Source: CAVVYV01 sp963818205
Lineage (GTDB): Bacteria; Actinomycetota; Thermoleophilia; Solirubrobacterales; 70-9
Length of the DNA: 64,000 nucleotides
NCBI GenBank assembly: GCA_963818205.1
Contig: CAWFRG010000009.1
Span: forward strand, 186,001 to 250,000
Direction of reading: 5' to 3'
Shown here piece by piece: positions 53,850 through 62,586 of the stretch (position 1 is the first letter of the stretch; every line of letters starts with the position of its first letter). The notes beneath the pieces are model-generated. The model saw only the letters and a list, made by a program, of their open reading frames with translations. It was not told where the DNA came from and searched no databases. Position numbers and translations under genes: made by a program.

Positions 53850-55082
53850 CTACCCGGTCGGAAGCTCTGGGAAACGTTCTTTGACCTCGGCGAAGATCTT
53901 CAGGGCTCGATCGAGCTGGTTTTTCTCGTGGGTCGCCATCAGGCTGGTCCTCAGCAGCGCTCCCCCGGGCGGCACCGCCGGATGGATGGCGACGTTGGTA
54001 TAGACGCCGGCCTCGAACAGGGCCTTCCAGAGCAGGACCGCCTGCCAATCCTCTCCCACCATCACCGGGACCACCGGGGTGGTCGCCTCGCGGCCGTCCG
54101 GGAGCGTCCCCGGCTCGACCACCTTCAGCCCGATCTCGTGGAATCCGCGGCGCAGGTAGGCGGCGTTCTCGAGCAGCCGCGACATCAGCTCCGGCCCCTC
54201 GCTGCGGATGATCCGCAACGCCCCGAGAGCGGCGCCGACCGCGGCGGGGACCGCTGACGCGCTGAAGATGAAGGAGCGGGAGGCGATCCGCAGGTACTCG
54301 ATCACCTCCGCAGATCCTGCGATGAACCCGCCGCAGGAGGCGAGGCTCTTGGAGAAGGTCCCCATCCTCAGGTCGACGGCGTCCTCGAGGCCGAAGAGCT
54401 CGCAGGCGCCGGCGCCGCGCTCCCCCAGGACCCCCACCCCGTGGGCCTCATCGACCATCAGGCGGGCGCCGTGGCGCCGGGTGAGCTCGACGATCGCGGG
54501 CAGGTCGCAGACGTCCCCTTCCATCGAGAAGACGCCGTCGACGACGACCAGGGTGCCGCTGCCATCGGCCACCGCCCGCTCGAGCATCGTCTCCAGCTTG
54601 TCCATCCGGTTGTGGCGGAAGGGCCGCATCCGGGCGCCGGAGAGCTTGCAACCGTCGAGGATCGAGGCATGGTCGCCCGAGTCGCAGATCACGGTGTCGC
54701 CGGGCTCGAGCAGGGCGCTGATCGCGCCCAGGTTCGACTGGTAGCCGGTGGTGAAGACGATCGCGTCCTCGGTCCCCATCCACTCGGCCAGCTCCCGCTC
54801 GAGCTCGAGGTGCATCGGGGTGGTCCCGTTGAGCAGGCGGGAGCCGGTCACCCCGGTGCCGTAGGCCTCGAGGGCGTCGCGGGCGGCCTGCTTCACCCGC
54901 TCGTCGGTGGTCAGCCCCAGGTAGTTGTTGGAGCCGAGCATGATCGTCTCCCGGCCCTCCATCTCGACCACCGGGCCGGCCTGCGACTCGAGGATCCGAA
55001 AGTAGGGAAGGAGGTCGCCCTCCTTGGCGGCCTCGAGCTGCTCGACGCGGTCGTGGGTGCGGACCTTCTCGAAGACGTCCAC
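53850..55082 (-). CDS. Alpha-oxoamine synthase, serine palmitoyltransferase-like
   Basis: Intact 410-residue PLP enzyme. Features: MLGSNNYLGLTTDERVKQAA, GTGVTGSRLLNGTTPMHLEL, VVVDGVFSMEGDVCDLPAIV, LMVDEAHGVGVLGERGAGAC and the PLP-lysine segment RMGTFSKSLASCGGFIAG. The T-F-S-K-S form and the end segment LLWKALFEAGVYTNVAIHPA with VPPGGALLRTS resemble bacterial serine palmitoyltransferase more than AONS or KBL. It would condense an acyl-CoA or acyl-ACP with an amino acid. GTG start 55082. Divergent from a GNAT-type acyltransferase gene, with a shared control region. AONS or glycine acetyltransferase activity cannot be excluded. Confidence 0.8.
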   Translation of the reverse strand: MDVFEKVRTHDRVEQLEAAKEGDLLPYFRILESQAGPVVEMEGRETIMLGSNNYLGLTTDERVKQAARDALEAYGTGVTGSRLLNGTTPMHLELERELAEWMGTEDAIVFTTGYQSNLGAISALLEPGDTVICDSGDHASILDGCKLSGARMRPFRHNRMDKLETMLERAVADGSGTLVVVDGVFSMEGDVCDLPAIVELTRRHGARLMVDEAHGVGVLGERGAGACELFGLEDAVDLRMGTFSKSLASCGGFIAGSAEVIEYLRIASRSFIFSASAVPAAVGAALGALRIIRSEGPELMSRLLENAAYLRRGFHEIGLKVVEPGTLPDGREATTPVVPVMVGEDWQAVLLWKALFEAGVYTNVAIHPAVPPGGALLRTSLMATHEKNQLDRALKIFAEVKERFPELPTG

Positions 55083-55124
55083 CGGAGATCGATGGGTGCG
55101 CAGTCAGGCATTGCCGGAAGCATA

Positions 55125-55191
55125 GGTGTCACCGGCGCCCCGAGCCCGGTGACACCAGAGGGTTGACGGGGGTCATCCGCGGGCGTGGATA
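55125..55191 (+). promoter_or_regulatory. Operator-like inverted repeat plus -35/-10 between the divergent SPT-like and acyltransferase genes
   Basis: GGTGTCACCGG (55125-55135) and CCGGTGACACC (55146-55156) are perfect 11-bp arms ten bases apart. TTGACG (55163-55168) and TGGATA (55186-55191) follow with a 17-base spacer, pointing to the gene at 55225. The position allows one regulator to control both directions. Confidence 0.55.
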
Positions 55192-55224
55192 ACCCACCTC
55201 AGCCCTCTAGTAGCGTCCCGGCCC

Positions 55225-56359
55225 GTGGCAATCGAGGTGAGGCCGGTCGAGAGCCGGCGCGAGTTGACCCGCTTCATCAAGCTCCCGTTCCGCCTCCATC
55301 GCGGCACGCCGTGGGTGCCGCCGCTGATCTTCGAGCGCCGCCAGTTCCTCAACCGCTCCAAGAACCCCTATTTCGAGCACGCCGAGGCCGAGTACTTCCT
55401 CGCCTGGCGCGACGGCGAGCCGGTCGGCCGGATCACCGCCCAGATCGACCGCCGCTGGGACGAGTTCCAGGGCGGCAACGACGGCCAGTTCGGCTTCCTC
55501 GAGGCCGAGGACGACCCCGAGGTCTTCGCCGCCCTCCTCGACACGGCCGAGTCATGGGTGAGGGAGCGCGGGCGCGAGCGGCTGCTCGGGCCCGATGGAC
55601 TTCACCACCAACGACGAGTGCGGGCTCCTGGTCGAGGGCTACGACCGTCCACCCGATGATCCTCGAGCCCTGGCATCCGCCCTACTACCGCGAGCGGCTC
55701 GAGGCCCACGGATACGGCAAGACGATCGACCTCTTGATGTGGTGGCTGGCGCTGGGCGAGCTGAAGCAGGGCGACCGCTTCGCCGACGCGATCCACGCGG
55801 TCGCCGACAAGGTCGAGTCCGAGCACGGGATCACGGTCCGGAACATGCGCAAGCGTGACCTCGAGGCCGAGATCGGGCGATTCATGGAGGTCTACAACGC
55901 GGCCTGGGAGAGGAACTGGGGCTTCGTCCCGATCACCGACGAGGAGATCCGCTTCCAGGCGAAGAACCTGAAGCAGATCCTCGACGAGCGCTGGGCGTTC
56001 ATCGCCGAGCGCGACGGCGAGGTGCTCGGGAGCGGCGCTCACCCTTCCCGACATCAACCAGGTGACGAAGAAGATGAACGGCCGCCTGCTGCCCTTCGGC
56101 TGGCTCAGGTTCCTGCTCGGCAAGCGGAAGATCGACCGGGTGCGGGTGTTCGCCCTCGGGGTGAAGCCCGAGTACCAGCACACCGGGATCGCCGCGCGCT
56201 TCTACGTCCGCCACATCGAGACCGCCGCCGAGACCGGCATCCCCGGCGGGCGACCAGGGCTGGATCCTGGAGACCAACGAGCCGATGAACCGGGCGATGG
56301 AGGGGATGGGCGGGAAGATCGTCAAGCGCTACCGGCTCTACGAGAAGCCGCTGGGCTGA
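55225..56359 (+). CDS. GNAT-type N-acyltransferase (bacterial ceramide synthase-like)
   Basis: About 376 residues when five breaks (near 55595, 55645, 56040, 56245 and 56265) are joined. N-terminus: RRELTRFIKLPFRLHRGTPW, VPPLIFERRQFLNRSKNPYF, EHAEAEYFLAWRDGEPVGRI. The second half has a GNAT acetyl-CoA-binding-like region: VRVFALGVKPEYQHTGIAAR and FYVRHIETAAETG. This two-part GNAT family includes proteins found next to serine palmitoyltransferase genes, among them bacterial ceramide synthase bCerS; that link is recalled, not tested. GTG 55225. Confidence 0.7.
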
Positions 56360-56365
56360 GCCGCC

Positions 56366-56819
56366 TTACTCGGGGCGCTCGAAGGTCCCCATCAGGTCGG
56401 CCTCGGCCAGCACGTGCCCCTCGATCGCTTCCTCCAGCTGCTCGCGGGCGGCGCCCGCCTCGAGGTCGAGCTCTGTGTCGAGGGCAAACAGTTGGAAGTA
56501 GTAACGGTGTGGCCCGCGCCCCGGCGGCGGGCAGGGGCCGCCGTAGCCGGGCCGCCCGAAGCCGTTGGTCCCCTGGGCCGGCGCCGGCACGTCCTCGTCC
56601 ATCCTGTCCCCGGCAGGGTCGATGTTCCAGGCGAGCCAGTGGACGAAGTCGCCCGATGGCGCGTCGGGATCGTGGACGATCAGCGCCAGCGTCCGGGTGC
56701 CCTTCGGGGACGAAATCCCAGCCGAGCGGCGGAGAGGTGCCCTCGCCCGAGCAGGTGTGGCGTTCGGGGATCGCCTCACCGGGGTCGAACGAGTCGCTTG
56801 TCAGCTCGAGCTCGGCCAT
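56366..56819 (-). CDS. YbhB/YbcL family PEBP (Raf kinase inhibitor-like) protein
   Basis: About 150-residue PEBP: LELTSDSFDPGEAIPERHTC, SGEGTSPPLGW, LALIVHDPDAPSGDFVHWLA (the D-P-D-x-P ligand-site motif), WNIDPAGD, GYGGPCPPPGRGPHRYYFQL (G-Y-x-G-P-x-P-P-x-G-x-H-R-Y) and FALDTELDLE. One break near 56700. Function in bacteria is unclear; small-anion or phospholipid binding is proposed. The stop is seven bases from that of the convergent acyltransferase gene. Confidence 0.85.
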
Positions 56820-56881
56820 CTGCGCTACTTGCGCTCCTTCCCCGCTCCGCCGCGCTGAAACGAGCCGGGGCACCTCTTAGG

Positions 56882-57175
56882 ATGAGCCAGATGGCCGAGG
56901 AGCTACGGGAGAGCGAGATGGAGGTGATCGAGGCGGGGCCGGTGCGGCCCGTACCGGCGGTACGGCAGAGCGGCGCGATCCAGCTCTGGGGCCGCGAGAT
57001 CGGCCCGGTGGCGGTTGCCGCCACCGCCGGCGCCGCGGCCGGGGTCGCCGCGGTCGCGATCGCCCGGGCGGCGCGGACCGAGCGGCGCCCGCCCCGGCGG
57101 GGGCTCTTCCGCCGCCGGGAGAAGGTCGTCGCCAGCCGCAGCTTCCTGGTCGACGTCCACATCCTCGGGCGCTAG
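56882..57175 (+). CDS. Small membrane-associated hypothetical protein
   Basis: 97 residues: acidic N-terminus (MAEELRESEMEVIEAGPVRP), one hydrophobic segment (VAVAATAGAAAGVAAVAIAR), then a basic tail (RRPPRRGLFRRREKVVASRS) ending FLVDVHILGR. No family recognised. ATG 56882 is followed by a nearby internal ATG. Lies 12 bases before the AlkA-like gene. Confidence 0.6.
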   Translation: MSQMAEELRESEMEVIEAGPVRPVPAVRQSGAIQLWGREIGPVAVAATAGAAAGVAAVAIARAARTERRPPRRGLFRRREKVVASRSFLVDVHILGR

Positions 57176-57187
57176 CCGCGCTCGACG

Positions 57188-58197
57188 ATGACCGCGCTGA
57201 TCGAGGAGCGGGTGCTGCCCCGCTGGCCGTACCGCCTGCCGAGGAGCAGCGGGGGCGACGGGGTGATCCGGGTGCGCGGAGACGTGCTCGAGCGGCTGCT
57301 CCACGTCGGGCCCGAGCCCGGTCCGGGTGAGGGCCTGGCGCACCCGGGAGGGATACGTGCACGTGCGGGCGGAGTCGGTCGATCCGGCGAAGGTCGAGCA
57401 TCCGATCCCGTCGCCGGCGAGCCGCCGACCCGAGGAGAGGGCCCCGGCGGGCGAGGCCGAGCTCGAGATCGCGATCGAGCGGATGCGCTTCGCGCTCGCG
57501 GTCGAGGACGACATGGGCGACTTCTTCCGACGCCTTCAAGCGGACCCCCTGATCGGCCCGGGGATCCATCACATGCCCTGGGTCCGCCCGAAGCGCCGTC
57601 CCTGGCCCTGGGAGGCGCTCTGCTGGGCGATCACCAAGCAGCTGATCGAGAGCTCGCGGGCGGCCGAGATCCAGCGGCGGATCGTGCGGCGCTGGGCGCC
57701 GAGCCACCTCCCGCCCGACCATGAGCCGGCCGCGGCGCGGCCGCAGCCCCTGGCCCCTGCGGGACGTCCCCTCGGCCGCGGTGATCGCCGGGCGAGCCCC
57801 CGCCGAGCTCGCCTCGATGGACCTGAGCGAGGGCCGCTCGCTGGCGCTGGTCCGCTGCGCGCGCGAGGTGGCCGCGGGACGCGCCGACCTCTTCGACCCT
57901 GAGTCCGACCGGCGCCTGCGGGCGATCCCCGAGATCGGCCCCTGGACCATCCAGTGTCTGGGGCTCGGCGGGCGCGGCGAGCCCGATTCGCTCCCGGCGG
58001 GCGATCTCGCCTACGTCAAGCTGGTCGGCTACCTCGCCGGCCTCCGTCGCCGCGCCACGGTCGAGGAGGTCGAGGAGTACTTCGCACCGTATGCGCCCTT
58101 CAGGGGGTTGGCGGGAGCGTTCGCGCTGGCGGTCTGGCACAAGGCGGCGAAGGGCGGCCCGCCGCTTCGCCGGGCGCCTGATCCCCTCGCCGCCTAG
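57188..58197 (+). CDS. DNA-3-methyladenine glycosylase family protein (AlkA-like, HhH-GPD)
   Basis: About 336 residues. An N-terminal AlkA-like domain (RLPRSSGGDGVIRVRGDVLE, then VRVRAWRTREGYVHVRAESV) precedes the HhH-GPD domain: PWPWEALCWAITKQLIESSR, LRAIPEIGPWTIQCLGLGGR (hairpin) and PDSLPAGDLAYVKLVGYL, where the Asp is catalytic. Breaks near 57318 and 57725-57760. It excises alkylated bases. The TAG shares CTAG (58194-58197) with the convergent ABC-substrate-protein stop. Confidence 0.82.
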
Positions 58198-59205
58198 TCC
58201 GGTGGCGGAGGCGGCAGCAGCTCGTTGGTGAGCACCTCGGTCGGCCTCGGGGACGTCCGAGATCAGGTCGTGGTCGGCCATCCAGCTGGCGAACAGCTCC
58301 CACTTGGCGCCGTCCATCTGACCGAACGGCTGCCCCGGAGCGGGCGCGAGCAGCGGCAGGGTGGCGTCCACCTCCGCCCGGGTCAGCTTCGGATCGAGGC
58401 CCTTGCCCGCCTTCAGGATCGACTCGGTGGCCGCCTCCGGATTGGCGATCGCGTCCCGGGTCCCGTTGGCGAGCGCCGAGAGGAAGAGGCGGATCGCGTC
58501 GGGATCGTCCTCGACCTGGGAGCGCTGCGCGACCAGCACCAGCTCGTCGTAGGTGGGCACCCCGAGCTGGTCGACCGGGACCACCGTCGGGTTGTCTCCG
58601 CGCTGGGCGAGGTCAACTCCCTCGATGTTGCTGAAGCCGCCGAGGATCGCCTGCGCCCGGCCGCCGAGCAACGCCGGCAGCAGGTTGAGGCCGACGTTGA
58701 CCTCGTTGACGTCGGACGGCGAGAGGCCCGCGTCACCGAGGATCGTCTCCAGGTAGTCGCTCTGGTAGGGGATGCCGGCGGTGGCGATCGTCTTTCCCTT
58801 CAGGTCCGCCGGGGTGGCGATCCCCCCGGCCGGGAGCGAGATCAGCGAGGTGAGCGGCTGGTCGACGATCGCCCCCACCGCCTCGACGTCGAGGCCCTGG
58901 TCGCGGGCGAGCAGCACCTCGGGCTGATAGGAGATCGCGAGATCGGCGCGGCCCGCCGCCACCTCCTTGATCGGCGCCGAGGGGTCCGAGGGCACCCTCG
59001 GGCTGACCGCGAGGCCGACGCGCTCGAAGTAGCCGTTGTCGATCGCGGTGAAGATGCCGGCGTGGTCGGGGTTGACGTAGAAGTCGAGCGCCAGGTCGAA
59101 GGGCTCGGGCTGCGCCGGGCCGAGCGTCTCCTTCTTCTCGCCGCAGGCCGCCAGCGCCACCGCCGCCAGCAGGGCGGCCGTGGCCGGCGCCACCCGCGCC
59201 CTCAC
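58194..59205 (-). CDS. ABC transporter substrate-binding protein (NMT1/THI5-like)
   Basis: Lipoprotein of about 336 residues: lipobox LLAAVALAACGEKK; then FDLALDFYVNPDHAGIFTAI, DNGYFERVGLAVSPRVPSDP, VAAGRADLAISYQPEVLLAR, ATPADLKGKTIATAGIPYQS and AILGGFSNIEGVDLAQRGDN. This pattern matches ThiY-type pyrimidine-precursor (HMP or formylaminopyrimidine) binding proteins. A break near 58252 precedes the last residues (VLTNELLPPPP). Third gene of a TPP-riboswitch operon; overlaps the permease by four bases. Loss of the TPP link would leave nitrate/taurine-type substrates as alternatives. Confidence 0.85.
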
Positions 59206-59984
59206 CGCTCCACCCTCCAGGTGACGACCCGGCGCTCGAGCAGCGTGAGCAGGGCGAAGAGGGCGATCGCGATCGCCGAGAGGACCACCATCGCCGCGAA
59301 CGAGCGAGCGGTGAGCAGCTGCGCGTTCGCCTGGTCGATCAGGTGCCCGAGGCCGGCGTTCGAACCGGCCGCCTCGGCGAAGACGGCGCCGATCACGGAG
59401 ACGGCGACCGCGACCTTGGCGCCGCTGAAGGCGTAGGGGAGCGCCCAGGGTCCCTCCACCCGGCGCAGGGTCTGCAGCCGTCCCGCACCCATCGTCCGCA
59501 TCAGCTTCAGCAGCTCGGGATCCACCGAGCGCAGCCCGTCGAGGGTGTTCACGGTGATCGGGAAGAAGCAGATCAGGGCGACGATCGCGAGCTTGGTCTG
59601 GATCTCGAAGCCGAAGACGACCACCAGGATCGGGGCGAGGATGACGATCGGGATCGTCTGCGAGGCGACCAGCAGCGGGTAGACGGCGCGGCGGGCGGTC
59701 TCCGAGAGGTGGATGAGCACGGCGAAGCCGATCCCGGAGACGACCGCCAGCGCGAAGCCGAGCAGCACCTCCTGCAGGGTCACCCAGGCGTCGTCGGCGA
59801 GGAGCGAGCGATCCTCCCAGAGCGCCTGCCCGATCTCGCTCGGGGCCGGGACCAGGAAGTCCTCGATCCCGAAGACGTCGGCGAGCACCCCGGTCTGGGC
59901 GAGGAGCTCCCAGAGCCCGAGCAGGCCGGCCAGGAGGATCGCCGGCGCCAGCGCCGGCCGCAGCCGCTTCCCGACCGCGCTCAT
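59202..59984 (-). CDS. ABC transporter permease (ThiX-like)
   Basis: Intact 260-residue permease of the SsuC/TauC/ThiX group, about six membrane helices. N-terminus LAPAILLAGLLGLWELLAQT; EAA loop PELLKLMRTMGAGRLQTLRR; end VLSAIAIALFALLTLLERRV. It couples to the ATPase encoded upstream, and its stop overlaps the next start by four bases. Substrate is inferred from the riboswitch. Confidence 0.9.
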   Translation of the reverse strand: MSAVGKRLRPALAPAILLAGLLGLWELLAQTGVLADVFGIEDFLVPAPSEIGQALWEDRSLLADDAWVTLQEVLLGFALAVVSGIGFAVLIHLSETARRAVYPLLVASQTIPIVILAPILVVVFGFEIQTKLAIVALICFFPITVNTLDGLRSVDPELLKLMRTMGAGRLQTLRRVEGPWALPYAFSGAKVAVAVSVIGAVFAEAAGSNAGLGHLIDQANAQLLTARSFAAMVVLSAIAIALFALLTLLERRVVTWRVER

Positions 59985-60811
59985 CCCGCAGCTCCGGCGA
60001 GTGCGCGGAGCGCTCGCTGCCTGAGCTCGGCGAACTCGGCGGAGGTGACGGCTGCGGCGCGATCGCGCTCGCGCGGCGCCGGCACCTCGAGCTCCGCGGC
60101 CGCTCGGCCCGGGCGCGGGGTGAGCACCGCGACCCGGTCGGAGAGGTAGAGGGCTTCCTCGACGTCGTGGGTGACGAGGAGAACGGTGTGACGATCGCCC
60201 GCCAGCACCCCGGCGAGCCATTCCTGCATCTCGGCCCTGGTGATCGCGTCGAGGGAGGCGAAGGGCTCGTCCAGGAGCAGCAGCGGGCGGCCGGCGATCA
60301 GGGTGCGGAGGAAGGCGACCCGCTGGCGCATCCCGCCCGACAGCTCTTCGGGGCGGGCGAGCTCGAAGCCTCCCAGCCCGAGCCGCTCGAACAGCGGCGT
60401 CGCCTGCCGGCGGGCTTCCGTGCGCGAGGCGCCGGCCACCCGGGCCGCGAGCCCCGCGTTGTCGATCGCGTTGAGCCAGGGAAGGAGGAGGTCACGCTGG
60501 GGCATGTAGGCGGAGCGCGCGAGGCGGTCCTCGGCGGCCGTCGCGCCCCCGATCGAGATCGTCCCCGAGTCAGGTTCCCTCAGCCCCGCGACCAGCTCCA
60601 GCAGCGTGGTCTTGCCGCAGCCGGAGGGCCCGACGATCCCGAGCACCTCGGCCGGGGCGGCCTCCAGCCCGATCCCCTCGAGCGCGCGCAGCGAGCCGAA
60701 GGAGTGGCTCACGCCTCGGATCGAGACGCCGCTGCCCTCGGCGCCCGCCCCGTTCGCGCCCGCCGGCGCCACCCGTGTCTTCGATTCTGAGGGCCGAGAT
60801 CTGGTCAGCAT
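59981..60811 (-). CDS. ABC transporter ATP-binding protein (ThiZ-like)
   Basis: 276 residues. Walker A VLGIVGPSGCGKTTLLELVA, Q-loop YMPQRDLLLPWLNAIDNAGL, signature PEELSGGMRQRVAFLRTLIA, Walker B RPLLLLDEPFASLDAITRAE, switch VLLVTHDVEEALYLSDRVAV. The N-terminus is about 25 residues longer than usual. Its ATG follows GGAGGGAGC, part of the TPP riboswitch, so initiation is probably controlled by thiamine pyrophosphate. First gene of the operon. Confidence 0.93.
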   Translation of the reverse strand: MLTRSRPSESKTRVAPAGANGAGAEGSGVSIRGVSHSFGSLRALEGIGLEAAPAEVLGIVGPSGCGKTTLLELVAGLREPDSGTISIGGATAAEDRLARSAYMPQRDLLLPWLNAIDNAGLAARVAGASRTEARRQATPLFERLGLGGFELARPEELSGGMRQRVAFLRTLIAGRPLLLLDEPFASLDAITRAEMQEWLAGVLAGDRHTVLLVTHDVEEALYLSDRVAVLTPRPGRAAAELEVPAPRERDRAAAVTSAEFAELRQRALRALAGAAG

Positions 60812-60814
60812 GCT

Positions 60815-60904
60815 CCCTCCGCGCGCATTACCGCACAGGTTCGAAGGGTCAGCGCCGGGTTGGTAGTGCGCTATCTCAGCCCGCTTGCCCGCGAGCCCCC
60901 CTGT
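60815..60904 (-). promoter_or_regulatory. TPP (THI-box) riboswitch
   Basis: On the minus strand the leader reads CAGGGGGGCTCG, then GGGCTGAGA (the core CUGAGA), then ACCCTTCGAACCTG (the core ACCCUUYGAACCUG) and CGGTAATGCGCGCGGAGGGA (the core UAAUGC...GGGA). Order and spacing are those of the THI element. The 3' strand of P1 (GGAGGGA) is the Shine-Dalgarno of the ATPase gene, which suggests translational control. Confidence 0.93.
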
Positions 60905-60944
60905 TTGCTTGGCCTCAGTCTAAAGGGGCGCTAGCGTCCGCGGA

Positions 60945-61403
60945 ATGGAGGTCGAGCGCAAGTTTCGGCTCCGGCAGCCCCCCGATCTCTCCGGCAGCGA
61001 CGCCGATCCGATCGAGCAGGGCTATCTCGCCGTCGGGGCGGAGGGCGAGGTCCGCCTGCGCCGCAAGGGGGACCAGACCCTCCTGACCGTGAAGCGGGGC
61101 GCCGGCCTTTCCCGAGACGAGGTCGAGGTCGAGATCAGCCCCGAGCAGTTCGAGGCGCTCTGGCCGCTGACCGAGGGCCGCCGCCTGCGGAAGCGCCGCC
61201 ATGTCCTCCCGCACGACGGTCTCGAGATCGAGGTGGACGTCTACGAGGGGGAGCTCGAGGGCCTGATCGTGGCCGAGGTCGAGTTCGACTCCGAGGAGCA
61301 GGCCCGGGCCTTCGAGCCGCCCGCCTGGCTGGGTGACGAGGTGACCGGCGACGAGCGCTTTCTCAACGAGAACTTGGCCGTGAGTGGCCTGCCCGACGCC
61401 TAG
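60945..61403 (+). CDS. CYTH domain protein (triphosphate tunnel metalloenzyme)
   Basis: Intact 152 residues. Signature M-E-V-E-R-K-F-R-L (ExExK) at the very N-terminus, GYLAVGAEGEVRLRRKGDQT, LLTVKRGAGLSRDEVEVEIS, KRRHVLPHDGLEIEVDVYEG and LIVAEVEFDSEEQARAFEPP. These acidic and basic pairs line the tunnel that binds inorganic triphosphate. Likely an inorganic triphosphatase. A CHAD protein gene follows. Confidence 0.92.
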   Translation: MEVERKFRLRQPPDLSGSDADPIEQGYLAVGAEGEVRLRRKGDQTLLTVKRGAGLSRDEVEVEISPEQFEALWPLTEGRRLRKRRHVLPHDGLEIEVDVYEGELEGLIVAEVEFDSEEQARAFEPPAWLGDEVTGDERFLNENLAVSGLPDA

Positions 61404-61491
61404 CCGCCACCTCGCTTTTCGCGCCCGCTCACACCGTTTTCACATTCGCCTCCGTTTCCCCGGCTATCCACTGGGAAGCACAAGGGAAGGA

Positions 61492-62586
61492 ATGAATGCT
61501 TCCAGGCGACAGATCGAGAAATCGGCACGCCAGGCTCTCGAGCGGGTCGGCGGTGACCACCGTCTCCCGATCGCGGCGGCGGGCGCCGCGGCGGCCGCGG
61601 CCGTGGCCGCCGGCGCGGGTGTGCGGCGCTTGATCTCCGGCCACCGCAACGGAGCTGTCTCCGACTCCACCTCCTACCGCCTGCACAGCGGTGAGTCGGC
61701 CTCCGCCGGGATCAAGCGGATCATCCTGGCGCGGGTCGACAATGCGCTCGCCGAGCTCCGGGGCGATACCGAGAGCACTCCGGCGGAGGCGATCCACGAG
61801 GCGCGCAAGGACATGAAGAAGATCCGCTCGGCGATCCGCCTGGTTCGCGACGCGCTCGGCGACGACCTCTACCGGCGCGAGAACCAGCACTACCGCGACA
61901 TTGGCCGGGAGCTGAGCGGCCTTCGCGACGCCGAGGTCCTGGTCGAGACGCTCGATGCGCTGGCGGAGCGCTTCGGCCCCGCCCAGGACGAGCGTTACGC
62001 AGGGCTCAGGGACCGATTTCAGCAGGAGCTGCAGGAACGGCGCGAGGACGGCTCCCAGGAGCGGGAGATGGCGACCGCCGCCGCCGCCCTCACCGCCGGC
62101 CGGGGGCGGGTCGAGACCTGGCCGCTCGAGGGGGACGGCTGGGAGCTGATCGCACCTGGGATCCATCGCAGCTACCGCCGCGGCCGAAAGCGTCTTCGGG
62201 AGGTCGAGCAGCGGTCCAGCGACGAGACCCTGCACGAGTGGCGGAAGCGGGCCAAGGATCTCTGGTACCAGCTGCGGCTGATCCAGGAGGCCGAGCCCGA
62301 GCTGATCGGCACGCTCGCCGCCCAGGCCCACGATCTCTCCGACCACCTCGGCGACGACCACGACCTGGTCCTGCTCCGGGAGCAGGCCCAGCGCCGGCGC
62401 GAGGACTTCGGCGAGGCGGGCGACCAGCGCCTGCTGCTGGAGCTGATCGACAAGCGCCGGGGCGAGCTCCAGTTCGCCGCCAGCTCGCTCGGCGAGCGGA
62501 TCTACTCGGAGAAGCCGAAGAAGTTCGTCAAGCGGCTGGGGACGCGCTGGGAGCTCTGGCGCAAGCGCGAGCCGGTAGCCGCCTAG
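61492..62586 (+). CDS. CHAD domain protein
   Basis: Intact 364 residues. An N-terminal Ala-rich hydrophobic stretch (AAAGAAAAAAVAAGAGVRRL) precedes the helical CHAD domain with repeated His: IHEARKDMKKIRSAIRLVRD, RELSGLRDAEVLVETLDALA, ETLHEWRKRAKDLWYQLRLI and AHDLSDHLGDDHDLVLLREQ. CHAD domains bind polyphosphate granules. Paired with the CYTH gene 88 bases upstream; the two domains are fused in many bacteria. GGGAAGG lies before ATG 61492. Confidence 0.92.
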   Translation: MNASRRQIEKSARQALERVGGDHRLPIAAAGAAAAAAVAAGAGVRRLISGHRNGAVSDSTSYRLHSGESASAGIKRIILARVDNALAELRGDTESTPAEAIHEARKDMKKIRSAIRLVRDALGDDLYRRENQHYRDIGRELSGLRDAEVLVETLDALAERFGPAQDERYAGLRDRFQQELQERREDGSQEREMATAAAALTAGRGRVETWPLEGDGWELIAPGIHRSYRRGRKRLREVEQRSSDETLHEWRKRAKDLWYQLRLIQEAEPELIGTLAAQAHDLSDHLGDDHDLVLLREQAQRRREDFGEAGDQRLLLELIDKRRGELQFAASSLGERIYSEKPKKFVKRLGTRWELWRKREPVAA

